Part shown: positions 1 to 12,107 of the stretch, piece after piece
How the letters are laid out: each line of letters begins with the position of its first letter
Position numbering within the stretch: the stretch's first letter is position 1
Assembly: GCF_009870125.1 (NCBI RefSeq)
Contig: NC_046683.1
Coordinates: 1,054,001-1,118,000, forward strand
Reading direction: 5' to 3'
Length of the DNA stretch: 64,000 nt
Source: Drosophila pseudoobscura
Lineage: Eukaryota > Arthropoda > Insecta > Diptera > Drosophilidae
Translations under genes and position numbers: made by a program
Notes under the pieces: model-generated
The model's input: only the letters and a program-made list of their open reading frames with translations
The model's database searches: none
Told to the model about the DNA's origin: nothing

Positions 1-620
1 CCCGCTTCCCGTTCCCCCATCACCATCTCCAGTCAGTTCCATTCGAAATGAATATGCAAAAGAGCGGGCATCAGACAACAGACGGCAGAGAAAAAAAATA
101 AAACAACACAAAAAACACAAAAAGGGGGAAGGCCGAGGCCCAAAACCGGCAGCATTTCGGAGCTGCAGACCAGACAGCTGGACAAGCCCTCTTCACAGCG
201 GGAGAAGCAGCAGCAGAAGCAGCACCAGACAGATCCGGAGATGGCCATGGGGATGAGGGATGGGGATGGGGGATGGGGGATTGGGGGTATTGGAGTATTG
301 GGCCCCATGCCCCCGCTCTTATTTAGCTAATTTAAATGAGCTGCAAACAAGCAGTTGGGCCGGCGAGAACCCGGGGTCCCCCACGAATGCGGGATACCCT
401 AGAAACGATGGCGATGACTGAGAGTCAAGGCTGCGGTCCGAAGCACCATGAAAACTAACATATAGAGTATTCCATAAGTAAACCATCTCCGAAGATCGGA
501 GCTAAAGCTGAACCAAAATCTCCTTCGAAACGAGCAAAACGAGCCGAAGGGAGAGGAACGGAACCGACCGGTTGAAAGCGATTTTATGGGATGCGTTTTG
601 CAATTTATCAACATTTCGGG

Positions 621-660
621 GCAGCGGCAACAGCAGCAACAGCGGCAACAGCAGCAACAA
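621..660. repeat. CAG/CAA hexanucleotide array
   Basis: Degenerate tandem array of GCAACA/GCAGCA units. It is noncoding in context and is typical of the short-period repeats scattered through the window. Confidence 0.85.
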
Positions 661-1129
661 ATTGATTTGCATATCCAATTATAAACACATTCCGTATGAA
701 AGGAGATGGCCCCCAATTCCTCCTTGAGCTCCTGCTGCTGCCGTTTCTTTGGCTGTCCGAGTCTTTTGTTTAACACAAATTGTCGCACTTTAGCAGAACA
801 ACAATGAAATGCTCCCATGTCCCACAGAGGGACAGAGATATACATACATATGTGTGCATGTATACTGGGCAGGCCGGAGAGATGACCGTATTTATATGCC
901 ATTGGCACGAACTGGGTTTTTGTCTATTTATTTGGCCATTTAAGCAGCTCTTTCCGTCCGAAAGCTGCTTATTTGCTCCGCTAAACTGGCCCGAGATAAT
1001 GGGCCCAACTGCACCGTGCTGCTGGCCCAGTTACTAGCAGATATCGCCCGATATCGCTGCTAACCAAACAATGCCAGGCGATATACGAAACAAATCTGAT
1101 TGCACATTGTACAACCATTAATCGAGTCA

Positions 1130-1192
1130 CGCCAGTCGCCGGCCGCCGGTCGCCGGTTGCCAGTCGCCAGTCACCAGTCACCAGTCACCAGG
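1130..1192. repeat. CAGTCGC/CAGTCAC tandem array
   Basis: Degenerate 6-7 bp units of the type CCAGTCG and CCAGTCAC, repeated about nine times. The last three units are identical. Confidence 0.8.
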
Positions 1193-2489
1193 AATGGCCT
1201 CTCACATGAGAGAAATGCATTAGTTGGAGTCGACAAAATCGGAATTGCAAGCAGGGATTTCTCCCAGAGGAAATGCTTCTCATTTGAAGAGGGATCGGAA
1301 CTGGGACTAGATGGAGTCGGTGGAGCTCTCCCAAGATTCATTGGCCAGATCTTTGCGCATTCCATTTAGGGGAATCGTAAAGATAGAGCACATAGAGAGA
1401 TGGAACGATGGAACGATGGAATGGCAAGGGGTGTTTGTGTAATCCCGGCACTTATTAAACACTCGTCACTTTTAATTAAAAAAGTCGCCGCCTGTTCCAC
1501 TCTCTGCGGCCTCTGTGGCAATGCCCCTTCCCGCTTGTGTGTGTGCTTATTGGCCAGGCTGTTTCCTGGGCTTTGTGGTGGGGTGGCGGGTTGGTGGGGC
1601 TGCAGCATAGTGCTGCATGCCACTGCAATTTGCAATTACCACAAACACGCGGCACAGGAGCAGCCCCGCAGCCGCAGTCGCAGTCGCAGTCAGAGCGGCT
1701 CTTTGCCTGGGCATGTGGCATGGGCAGGGGCATGTGGCATGGCAAAAGTTTTGCAATTAGAACACTTTTCGCGTGGTTTTAATGATAACACATACAAGGG
1801 GCAAGGCGGGAGGGGGCTATGTGCCACTGCAGTTGGGGCGGCTGATGGGCGTGGCAGGAAACTAGCTTTTAAGTGTGTCTGCACTCGGGGCATTCGCCGA
1901 AAGAGAGAAAGAGAGAGAGAGTGAATGAGGGAAATTTCGAGTGAAAAACGCTCAAAGGATTTTCCTATTTTTCTTCCTTTTTTTTGCATCAGAATTTGCA
2001 GGAATTCCGCATTGGCCTAAAGTTTCGGGCATTGCCATGTTGTTTTAGGCCCTGTCCCGTCTGTGGCTCCGATTCTGGCTCTGTCTCTGGCTCTGGCTCT
2101 GGCACAGTTTCAGAATCAAGTGCGCCCGGGGTTCTGTTTACCCAAAAGAAAAAGAAAGGACAAGAATGGAAATAATAGAGAGCCAGGAGCCAGCTTTTGT
2201 CCTGGCCCATTGTCCTGGCCCCGGATTCTGAGAGTGTTTTCGAGTGTCCTGTGTGTCGTGTTGTGGTTCGGTCAAGTGGTGCAGCACAATGGAGGCTTTG
2301 TCCGCTTGAGCCGCTTGTTTGGGCCTCGAATCGTGTCTGTGTGCGTGTGTGTGTGATGTTTGTCCAGGATCGCACTTGATCTCGACAGCGTTCGGGACGA
2401 GGACCTCATTAGAGCGCAGATTTAGAGCAAAATGTCTTTTTGCGTGTGCACTCGCATTAAAGGATTTCAAGGATCAACTGCGGGATTAT

Positions 2490-2625
2490 TGCCAGCTCTC
2501 TCTCTCTCTCTCACACTCGCCAGCGACATCCTGCAGCGATAATCGTTGAGAGGATAAAAAAAAGAAAGAGAGGGGAGGAGAGGAGAGAAAGAGAGAGAGG
2601 GACAGCGTGAGAGAGAGCTACCCCC
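2490..2625. promoter_or_regulatory. GAGA-rich tract, candidate GAGA-factor binding region
   Basis: A run of CTCTCT (about 2,493-2,512) is followed about 50 bp later by a purine tract with many GAGAG cores (about 2,566-2,620). Paired pyrimidine and purine tracts of this kind bind GAGA factor in Drosophila promoters and Polycomb response elements. No initiator or gene start could be tied to it, so a regulatory role is inference. Confidence 0.3.
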
Positions 2626-3489
2626 CTGATAGACCGCTAATTTGTTACAAAAATTGCACATTTGGCTGTCGTTCCCAGCACGCCATGGGGTGGCGCATCC
2701 GCATCCTCAAAGCATCCCTCTCGCACTCTCAGCCATCCATCACGGCCATTTGGCAGTTGCCTCCTCTTTCTGGTCCTCCCTTCTTTCCTTCCCCTCATTC
2801 ATTGTCGGCCTTGTCCTTTGACCTTGGTCTCCTACTGCGCCATTTCAAGCATTTAGCGGCACTTAGTCCATCCATCCATCCATCTCCCTCAGCCATTGGT
2901 ATCTCTCCTGCTCCTCACTCCAATGGTTCCACGTGAATCTCACAAAGGGACAGCGGTACAGTCATCGATTTTCCGATTTTCGATTTCTATGAGAAGGCAT
3001 TATTCTGAACACTAACTCTCAAGCCATACTAACTCTTTTGAATCGGTTTTTATTCTCAATCGTATCATTCATCGTTGGTAATCGATGGAGTTATCGATAG
3101 ATTATCTTCTGTGATACCACGGCGAGAATCATGTATTTTCAAGACAGACAAAGTCAATCAATTGCCTGGCCATAAATATCAATATCCATATCAAGTTGGC
3201 TTTCAATCAAACTCATTATGCTAATGAAGACACACAGCTGCACACGCCTACACAAACACACACACAGGTACACACCTTGACTGGCACACAGACACAGATA
3301 CCCAGACAATCGCTCAGTTGCTGGCCGACTAAGTGAGTGAGTGAATCGCGTTGACTCGACTTGACTGACTCGCCTCGAATCGCCTCGCCTCGCATCGGAT
3401 CGGATCGTTCTCTTGACTCTTGACTATCTTGTCGGGTCTGTGGCTCTGGGGCTCTCTGTCTGCTTAACCATCCAGCCATCCAAGATTCC

Positions 3490-3539
3490 AGTCCCCGTCC
3501 CAGTCCCAGTGCCAGTACCAGTGCCAGTGCCAGTGCCCC
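3490..3539. repeat. CCAGTC/CCAGTG hexanucleotide array
   Basis: About eight degenerate hexamers. On the minus strand they encode an artefactual Gly-Thr repeat ORF. Confidence 0.85.
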
Positions 3540-6412
3540 TCGCATCATGATGATCGTCGAATGCCTGACCATCGACATGAACATCGAGCATCGAGCATCG
3601 AGCATCGGACAGCTTGCGGCGACGTTTAAATTTGCTCATACTATAAACAAAATGAGCTGAAGATTCTATCTGTTCGTGTAAATATTTGTTAAAATTAAGC
3701 TTTCAACTGAAAAGTTTCAAAAATTTTAATTTTTTATATCGAATCGATCGCTGCCCAAGCCCAAGCCCAGGCATTCCCTGTTCCTCGTTCGCTTTGTCGG
3801 ACTACTCGTATAATATAGTAGTGCACTTGGATCATTGATTGATGTACTAGCCGCAGATCGCAGGTGGATAACTCGCCCCCCTCGCCCCGCCCGATGGCTG
3901 ACAAACGATTAGGCTAATACTCGGCAATTTCACTTAATTTGATTTGCACTCTAAATGATCACCCTATGACTGATCATTAGAGATCAGCATCAACAGCAGC
4001 ATCAGCAGCAGCATCAGCATCAGCTGCCATAACTCTCTGGGAAAACCACAAACAACGACAACGACAACGACAACTCAGCAGAGATGGAGATGGAGATGCT
4101 AATTTGTCGGCGTGATTGTTGGGGGATGGATCTCTACTACTATACTACTCTGATCTCTGGTGCTAACTACTCGTTTTTGATGGGCGGATGACATCATCTG
4201 TGGTGTGCATCTTCTGCTGGGGCACTCCCAGAGGATCGTCTGAGTGCGAGGAGAGGTTTTAGCACTTGCAGGAAAGATCATTCCCCAGAGGATCATTAGA
4301 GGATAGGGGAATATTCTTATAGGTTGAAGGATCAGACTGAATGTTGGAGAAGGGCACTCCACATTCGTCTAGTTCGGACGTGAATGAAATGTTGTTTGCA
4401 TTTTTAATGTATCTTTTTGTTGTTGTTGCTGTTGTTGTTGTTGGGCCTGTGGCAAATGTTTTGTCTTTATTTTGCTGTGTGGTTTTTTAGCTTTTGTTTA
4501 GCCCGCAGACATGGTGCAGACATGCAAACCTTGCCTCTCTCTCTGTGGCAGGGGCAGGGGCAGCGGCAGGGACAGGCACTCAATAGCAACGAACAACGAA
4601 AAAAAAAGAAACAACTACAGAGGAAACCAAAGCAACAACTACAGCTACAGCAAAAACAACAGCTACACTGGAACAACACCTTTGAGAGCTGCACACCACA
4701 CACATAATTCAATTAATTTGATTTGATTTAATTGCCGCAATGAAAGCGGCTCATAAATTGCATAAATTACCCACGAACTAGTGAGTAATTATACGAGTAC
4801 AAGTACCAGTACTCGTAGAACTATGCATATGCATATGCCTTAATAGTATATAGTATAACCCCGCTATATTGTATATGTACTCGAGATCTGGAATCTGAGA
4901 TCTGGCACCTGAGATCTGGGATCGCCAGAGCAGTGTGGCCAGGTGGCTCGATAAACTTTCGATTGCTTTCTGCCGCGAGTTTGGGCACACCATCTGCTGT
5001 TGCGAGCTAATGACGTTGCAAATGTGTGGTTCTTGTTGCCTGTCAGCGTTTATTTGCCTTCAAGTCCCCTTCCACTTGCACTTGCACTTCCACTTCCACC
5101 TCCACCACTCCAATCCCTCGTTCCTGCTGAAAGTTGTGCGAGTTTTATGAAGTTTTAAGCAGGCTCTAAGTGTAATGTGAGTTGAACACGTCATCAGAAG
5201 GGAAGAGAGGGGAGGAGAACGAATGGCAGTAGGGGAAGGAATACTGTTACGAGAGAGGGAGAGCCCCAATGTGCAGGGAATGTTTTGAGGAAGACACTTT
5301 TTCATGGGTGCCGGCGGCGCCCATGGGTGACATATGGGAAATCCTAGCTTTCGGCAAGTCCAGGGCTCGTATTCCTCGCCCTTCCTCGAAGTCGAAATCA
5401 TAATCAACCCCAATTACGGCCTGAACTGGTCCTGAACTTAAACACCCGAACAGGCCCAGGCCCAGGCACAGGCACAGGCACTCAGCAAAGTTCGAGTTCA
5501 AATTAATTGCAATCCGAGGCACATTAAATGTGACCCGCCACCCACCACCCGCCGCCCGCCGCCACCAGCCACCAACCCACATTGCCCCAGACCAGTGACC
5601 AGTGACCAGACCAGAGGATGGGAGGTTTGGGGCCCATAGAGAATGTCATGTGGCTCTAATGAGCGGTCAGTTAATCATGGATATTCCAGAGGGTGTGGGC
5701 GTGGGGGAGGGCGTGGTCTGGGGCGTGAGTGCTTGGTAGCGCCAGGATATGCTGCGACTGATGATGCGCATCCGATGGAAGCGAATGCCCAGCCAAATGA
5801 GCAGCAAAGTGCTCGAACATAAAATTAAAGCATTCTCGAAATTAAAATCCTGTAGACAGCAGAGCAGGAGGAGAACGAGGAAGGAGGAAGAAGGAAGGAA
5901 GAAGCAGAACTCCTCCTCCCTCTGCAGTTGTTGCCGCACATTAAAGACACTTTAATGCAGTTCATCAATTTGGGTGTATGACAGCAGTCCCTATAAAGCG
6001 GCCATAATTATCTTAGCCTCAGCTTCAGCTTCAGTTTCGGGCTCTGAACAGCTATGGATGGTCTACCCTATACCAAAAGTCGAAATATTCGTATCAGTTT
6101 TGAGACATAATCTGTGTAGAAATTCCATTGCTCGAAGGTCTAGGCCTTAAAAATCGCCTCACGTATAGAGTATTTATAGATCGTAGTATCCCCATGAGGT
6201 GGTGCCTCGTGCCCCTCCGCCGTTTCCATTTTGATTTTTGAAAAATTTCTCAAAAATAATAATAAAAAAAGGAAGCAGCAGCAAGAGCCGCTGCAGATAA
6301 GAAAGAGCTCGAAAAAAAATAATAATAATAAAAATTATGATGAAAAAGTCTGGGGCTTTGGAAACTCCATTAATTTTTGCCCGGCTACTTCATCCTCGTT
6401 CGGCATCATCTC

Positions 6413-6469
6413 CTGGCTCTGGCACTGGCCCTGGCACTGGCACTGGCCCTGGCACTGGCTCTGGCTGGA
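6413..6469. repeat. GGCACT/GGCTCT hexanucleotide array
   Basis: About nine units of CTGGCA/CTGGCC/CTGGCT. The same hexamer family recurs at 23,041-23,071 and 63,783-63,832. Confidence 0.9.
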
Positions 6470-6525
6470 TGTTGTTTTTTGGAGCGTCATTGTTAATGAG
6501 TTTTCGTGTATGGCTTACTTATGGG

Positions 6526-6566
6526 AACGGTACGGGTACGGGTATGGGTATGGGTACGGGTACGAG
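6526..6566. repeat. GGTACG/GGTATG hexanucleotide array
   Basis: Seven or so units of GGGTAC and GGGTAT in tandem. It lies inside a long artefactual ORF on both strands. Confidence 0.9.
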
Positions 6567-7622
6567 ATACGAGGTAGGGCACGATCCCCAGACCAGGCCC
6601 AGGCCCAGACCCAGACGCAGACGCAGACCAGTTCCAAGGAACTCGGTCCTGCATCCACGGCAGAGTCCAAGACAAAGTCTCGGTCTCGCCGTCGGACAGG
6701 GAAGAAAGGAGTCCAGTCCAGCTACTTAGTCCAGAGCTCTGTTCTTGGGAGGGGTGGTGGGGGTTCGTTTTTTAATAAACTTCTGGATTCTCTGGACAGA
6801 AGTTGCTCAGTTCCCACGCTGCTTTTAATTTGTGAGCTTCTCCTCCATCCAGGGTGCTCCCCGGTGCTCCCCTGGGTACTCCCTGGGTACTCCCTGGGTA
6901 TTCGGTATTGGGTACTGGGTGCAGAATCAGAATCAAAGCCATTAGTTTACACTTTACATGCTAATGGAAGGATGAGAGGCTGGATCCTTTCTGCTGCTTT
7001 CTGTGGACTGGACCGGACTGGACTGTCGACTGCCTGGAGCCTTTCGTCGTCCGACTGCTCTTCTGGCTTCCGAATGGAGGAGCAGCCGCCAGAGAGCACA
7101 AAATCGAAACCAATGAACGTTCTTTTTAATTGCCTATGAAAATTGTGTCTGCTCCTCGCGGAGAAGTCTCTGGCAGCGGTATCTGGCAGCGTATTCGGGT
7201 AGCTCTCTTGCCGCGCCTCATCGGCCACTGCCACAGCCACTGCCGCAGCCACAGATCTGCCTCTTCTTTTGCCTGATCTTTCCTCGTTTGCCGCAATTTA
7301 AAGTTTCTTTTATTTTCGCATCGCCTCGCATCGCCGTTTTATGTTTTATGTTCTGTGTTTGTTGTTTTATTTGCATTTTGGCGCCGGAGTTTTCGAGTTA
7401 AAAACATTTTGAGTACCTCTGTCTCTGTCTCTGCCTCTGCATCTGGCTTTGCTTGTGCCTGTGCCTCTGTTGATGAGGTGCTGTGCGGTTGCAACACACT
7501 GTGCCACAAAGTTTGGGGATTAGCCAAGAAGCCAATTGGTGGTATGGGGCATTGATGGATTGGCACCGCTGCTTGTCATCGATAGTTGGCTTTTATGGCA
7601 GTGCTTTTACGGGGAGAAAGTT

Positions 7623-7623
<1 letters not shown>

Positions 7624-7653
<30 letters not shown>
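7624..7653. repeat. GT dinucleotide microsatellite
   Basis: About 15 uninterrupted GT units, followed by non-repetitive sequence. Confidence 0.95.
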
Positions 7654-10488
7654 GAAACTAGGAAGCAAAATAACATGTTATGGCAGTAGATTCCGAAACT
7701 CTTCAAGCAATACTCTGAAATCTCTAGGAGGAATTCTTTCAGAGGATTTCCGCAGGGACTCTTTCCATTTGGTTCCTCCGATTGGTTGACAGTCAGTGGC
7801 CCTCAGGTGGTCCCTTCTTTTGGGCTAATTAAAACAGTAAAATGACATTTCGGGTGCCTGCTGCAGAGGTGAAAAGCGGATACAAGACGGGGAATCGGAC
7901 ACGAGAGAGCGACCATCAAAAGGCGCGAGCTAAACAAATTCGGTCAACGCAGCAGGTGACTGCCCCAGGGGGCGGGGAGGTGGGGGGATTCACTGACCCG
8001 TTCCCATCATCATCATACCGAGTCCGAGTCCGAATCCGAATCCGGAGTTTGAGGTCTCTCAGGGATCTCTCTCCCTCCCGATGCGGATCACAGCAGGCGC
8101 TATCAGCAAATGGCGCTGCAGGTTCCAGCACCTTTTATCTCAGCCTCACCTCTCACCCCGCTGCCCTCTCTTTCACTCAGTTACTCTCTTTTGCTATCTC
8201 TCTCTCTCTTTCCCTCTCTTTCTCTGGGTCGCTGTGTCGCTGTGTGTGCGTAGCGGCAACAAGTTGTGCACATCAATCGGAGGCGGTGTCATAATTTTCA
8301 CAGCAGGTGTCGCTGCTAATGATTTACAATGAGGCAGGGGGCAGGGGGCAGGGGACAAGGGGCAAGAGCAGAGTGCACTTTGTTGCATCTTCCACCTCCG
8401 CAGACCCTGCCCCCGTCCCTGCTCTGCCCCTGGGATGGTGTCGGCAAACAACAATAAAAATGTGAAAAATCTAAATTCGTTGCGGTAGAAGTCGCTCTTT
8501 GTTTGATGTTGCCCCTGTGTTGCAGCCACACGAGAATCGAAAACCAATTCATTATTCATCAGCCCACATTGTACGAGTATATGGGTCTAGACTCCTCTCT
8601 CCTCTTCCCCTTTCTTCCCCTCGCCATCGCCCTGTTCTGGCCATTGTCCAGCGCCGGGCGGCTGCTGTGTGGGGGGGGGCGTTGCAGTGGCTAATTTGGG
8701 TGCGACGGGAATGGAGGCAGACTGGCGCCAGAGGCGCCCCCCGTAGGGTGCATAAATGCCAAACAAATTGTTAACTTTTGTTCTACTTTTTGTGTGCTCT
8801 GATACGATTTCTGGCAATGGGGGCTTCGGGGCACGAGATAAGAGATGATCTTCGAAAGACCCTTAATATAGGCAAACAGTTTATGGGAGAGTACGACTAC
8901 ATACTGAGTTTGGTACTGGGCTTCCCCCAGTATCCCCTCCCCTTCCTCTTTTCTTCCGGATCGATTAATCAAATCATTTTGCATTTTAATTTGCTCCAAC
9001 TCCAACTCCACCGACTCTCTAACTTACTAACTCACTGACTGACTCTGACTCTGACTCTGAGTCTGGCCTCCTGCCTCTGCCCCGATATCATTTTGTGTAA
9101 TTTTCATGCCACACACACAAACACACAGTTAGACACAGTGGCACACACACACAGACAGACAGATACAGCCATTACTCATACGCGCAGTTGCACGACGTTG
9201 AAATTGCTCCAATTAAGTGCTGTTTTTTGTTGTTGTTGTTGTTGTTTTCTACCTTTTTTCGGCCGCCACAGAGGCCAAAGTAGTTCGGTGGCTCTCGACT
9301 TTTGGCTCTGACTGTCTGCTGCTGCTGCTGCTTGCGCTGCTGCTGCACGACTCTCGAATGGGTGATGTCATTAGGCTGCCAAAGCACCTGTCTGGAGGGA
9401 GGACTCTGCTGGGGATGGGGATGGGGATGCCCAAAGTGGAATTGAAAATTGGCAAATTGAGAATCAACGGCAGCGACATAAACGTGCCACAGAGCCCAGC
9501 CCCAGTTGCAGCCCCAGCCCCACACTGCAATGCGGAAACACAGACCAAGGATGGGGGTCGGCGGATGAGGAGGCTGCTGTGGGAGGATCGGGGGTCGAGG
9601 CCAATTACTGGCCAAAAGAGCAGCTTCCGCGGAGGCTCTGATCCCGATTCCGATCCGATCCGATCCGACCCGATCACAGCCTGATTGCCGGTTGCCAGTG
9701 GATCCCTCTGCTCTCTCACTCTCTCTCTTTCTATCTTTCTCTCTGCTCTCTCTCGCACTGTCCCCGTTTTTTGTTGGTGGTTTTGGGTGGGGGAATCAAC
9801 GGTAAAAGCGCCAAACTAGACAACTGTAAATCGGGAAGATCGGGCAGCCAGAAAACCATTAACTTAATTTTTCGGCCAACCAGCCACACGAGACTTGGCC
9901 TGGCGCTGGCGCTGCACTGAGCAAAATACGTGCCCCAAACTAGGTATTCATTGAATTCGAATATTCAATCATCCGGAATCATTTTCGATCAGTGCATAGC
10001 CTGATCGCCCGATCGCTTGATTGAACAACTTTTACCATGGCAAGTGGCAAGTGGTTGGACTTGTTGTTGACAATTCTCTTCCATGGCATCTCAAGCATCT
10101 GCCGTGCAGGCATGAAATGTGTTTGATGAGGATCAGAGACCACAGATTGGAGATCCTTCGCTCTCTCTATCCCTCCTCCTGTGTGCTGTGCTCCTGCCAC
10201 ACACACAATATCAAATCCTCGACCGTCGTCAATCAGGCAGCAATTAGTGTGGGAGCGGGATAGCCGCATAGATGCTCCTGAAGACGACCTGGGAATGGGC
10301 CGAAAGATGGTCTTGGTCCTGGACAAGTGTCGGGCGGAGCCGCTAGACAAAAAGCGGAATTGAAAATTAGTTTTGGGCAAAGGCTAAGCAAAGGAGTCCG
10401 CGACCAGGCAGCCTTTTAATGACTTCCTTTCGAGTCCAGGGCGATTATAAATGTCTGTCTGCCGGAGGACTGGGCCAAGCCGCACTAC

Positions 10489-10598
10489 GGATACCCTATG
10501 GAGCCTTATGCAGCCAACCCCAAAACAATCTCTGCTCGACAGAGAGCCCTCTCTAGGTCGGCACAGCCGCAGCCCTCTCTGTCAGTTCGAGGGTATCC
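10489..10598. repeat. Short inverted-repeat unit bounded by GGATACCCT/AGGGTATCC
   Basis: A perfect 9-bp inverted repeat closes a 110-bp unit lying about 430 bp upstream of the Sp1 exon. A similar unit with the same ends is found at 55,209-55,312. The interiors share only weak patches (ACAGAGAG near the right end). It could be a tiny MITE-like element, or two copies of a protein-binding motif in opposite orientation. Confidence 0.4.
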
Positions 10599-11023
10599 TC
10601 AGACCGTAAAAACGCGGCCCATTCTCGGCGTTAAAAGCGAATTTCAGTTTTGATTTACGTGGCGAATTAATTTTGTGGGTTGCTGGGCCCGTCATCATCA
10701 TCGTCGTCGTCATCCTCCGACCCATCTCCATCTCTCCACCTCTCCATTTTCACAATCTTCGTTGGCGTTGGCGTCGGCGTCGGCTTCGGCGGCATTAGAA
10801 GCTGCTATTGTGGCTCTTGCGGTCTCTCTCGGTTTTTGGTTTTTGGTTTCTGGCAGCAGGAAGCGAAATTGAGCATAACTAATTTGTATTTGAATAATTT
10901 GCAGTTTCACCCGAACCCCAAACCCCGAACGGCGTTTGCCGAACGAGACTTAATTAAGAAATGTAATGCGCGATTCCCCCGCAGTTCCCACGTTGCTCAT
11001 CCGATATCTCTGCTGCTTTTCAG

Positions 11024-11367
11024 GATCATCCCAGCCTGAGAGGAACACCACTGGCCATGCTGGCCGCCCAGTGCAACAAGCTGTCCAACAAATCACCGCC
11101 CCCGCTCGCCGATGCGGCGGTGGGCAAGGGATTCCATCCCTGGAAGAAGAGCCCCAACTCCCCGGCCGCAGGCAGCAGCGGAAGTTCCGGCGGAGGGGGC
11201 GGCGGCGGTGGCGGTGGCGGAGGAGGAGGCAGCAGCGCCGGCCAACACTCGCCCTGCGCCATCTCAGCGGCCAGCTCGTCCAGCTCCAGCGGCAGCGCCA
11301 GCGGCGGAGGACAGTCGTCGAGGAGCCTCTCCTCCAGCGCCAGCACCATGGTGAACATCACAGCTAG
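11024..11367 (+). CDS. Sp1: Sp1 zinc-finger transcription factor, exon with SP box (N-terminal part)
   Basis: This exon opens after a pyrimidine-rich acceptor (tgctgcttttcag, ending at 11,023) and closes at a GTAAGA donor (11,368). In frame it encodes the SP box DHPSLRGTPLAMLAAQCNK, then the Sp8/Sp9-type segment GKGFHPWKKSP, then a 14-residue glycine run and Ser-rich stretches, ending MVNITA plus two bases of the next codon. The SP box and GKGFHPWK are diagnostic of the Sp6-9 branch, whose fly member is Sp1. The in-frame ATG at 11,057 lies inside the SP box (TPLAM), as in some vertebrate Sp8 isoforms. The coding sense of the 33 bases before it suggests an upstream coding exon that I could not locate. 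Joined to the next exon from ATG 11,057, the protein is about 653-658 residues. Family role: C2H2 activator that acts with buttonhead in ventral appendage (leg) specification and growth. Confidence 0.9.
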
Positions 11368-12107
11368 GTAAGAAGCGCAACGGCGCACAGTGGTCTCCAA
11401 AGAAGTCCTGGTGAGGTCCTGGGCGGGTCCTGGTGGATGGATGTAGCAGTCTGGTGGACAGGCAATGATTAGCAGAAAGACAATCCAGAATGGTCCTGAG
11501 GAGAGAATAGACCTATAAAAGGTAGATAGATCATTTTTTGACTTTGAGGAGTATTCGTCTTATATCAATTGTCGCATTGTGCAAGTTAGAATTTGATCAG
11601 TTTCAGAATCGAATCGACCTATAGATCTCGTTGAACCACAATTAATTGTTAAAGGCATGCCAGAAAACATACTAGTAATATACCAGTAAAATACTATAAG
11701 TATTCCAGAAAAATACTTCAATAATACTAGGTACTAATAGCCGAATACTAAAAATACTTTGACCTCGAAGGCGAACAAAACTAGGGTTCAATGCTACGGT
11801 TTAACCTGATACTTGATCAGCGGACTATGAATGGAAGGATGGAAGATGGAATTCAGGGCATACAGAGACAGTATGAGCGTAGAAAGAAGGATTATATCGA
11901 ACCAGGAACCAGAAATACATCTAACCACAGATGAACGCACACATTGGTGCGTCGAACCTTCATTCCACCTCCAGCATCATCCATCCAGCATCCATATCCA
12001 TATCCATATCCAGGCACCTCCTCCAGTACTGATACTTTTGGGGACCACTGTGCGTGCGTGCACCGCCCACACAGCGCTGGATCTATACAACTCGCGAGTA
12101 ATTTCAG
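11368..12107 (+). other. Sp1: Sp1 intron with two in-phase acceptors
   Basis: The donor is AG|GTAAGA at 11,368. Two acceptors 15 bp apart, atttcag (ends 12,107) and ccttacag (ends 12,122), both restore the Sp1 frame with a serine codon at the junction. The first adds five residues (IYPYS-type) before RPLASS. Near 11,660-11,760 there is a run of related AT-rich words (AATACT, ATACTA). No coding sequence is seen inside. Confidence 0.75.

Larger units (their letters stand above)
1..11023. other. Noncoding region upstream of the Sp1 coding exons
   Basis: I see no convincing coding exon here. Long ORFs in this stretch translate hexanucleotide arrays (Ser-Gly-Thr, Ala-Gln or Arg-Pro runs) and have no domain. 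The sequence is rich in GA/CT tracts (2,490-2,625; 8,160-8,225; 9,710-9,760), CAG/CAA arrays, GT arrays and AT-rich homeodomain-type cores. By established knowledge of the btd/Sp1 locus, limb and head enhancers lie between and around these two genes, so this is the likely place for such elements and for noncoding 5' exons of Sp1. No individual enhancer can be named from sequence alone. An upstream Sp1 coding exon may also be hidden here, because the first recognised exon opens in frame with no start codon ahead of the SP box. Confidence 0.6.

Noticed and set aside
6231..7139. 302-codon plus-strand ORF
   Set aside because: It translates GGCACT, GGTACG and CCAGAC arrays. There is no domain, and another frame is equally open.
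8177..8182. TCAGTT initiator within a CT-rich tract
   Set aside because: Matches the fly initiator core but has no TATA box or downstream promoter element at the right spacing, and no gene is attached. A six-base match is expected by chance.
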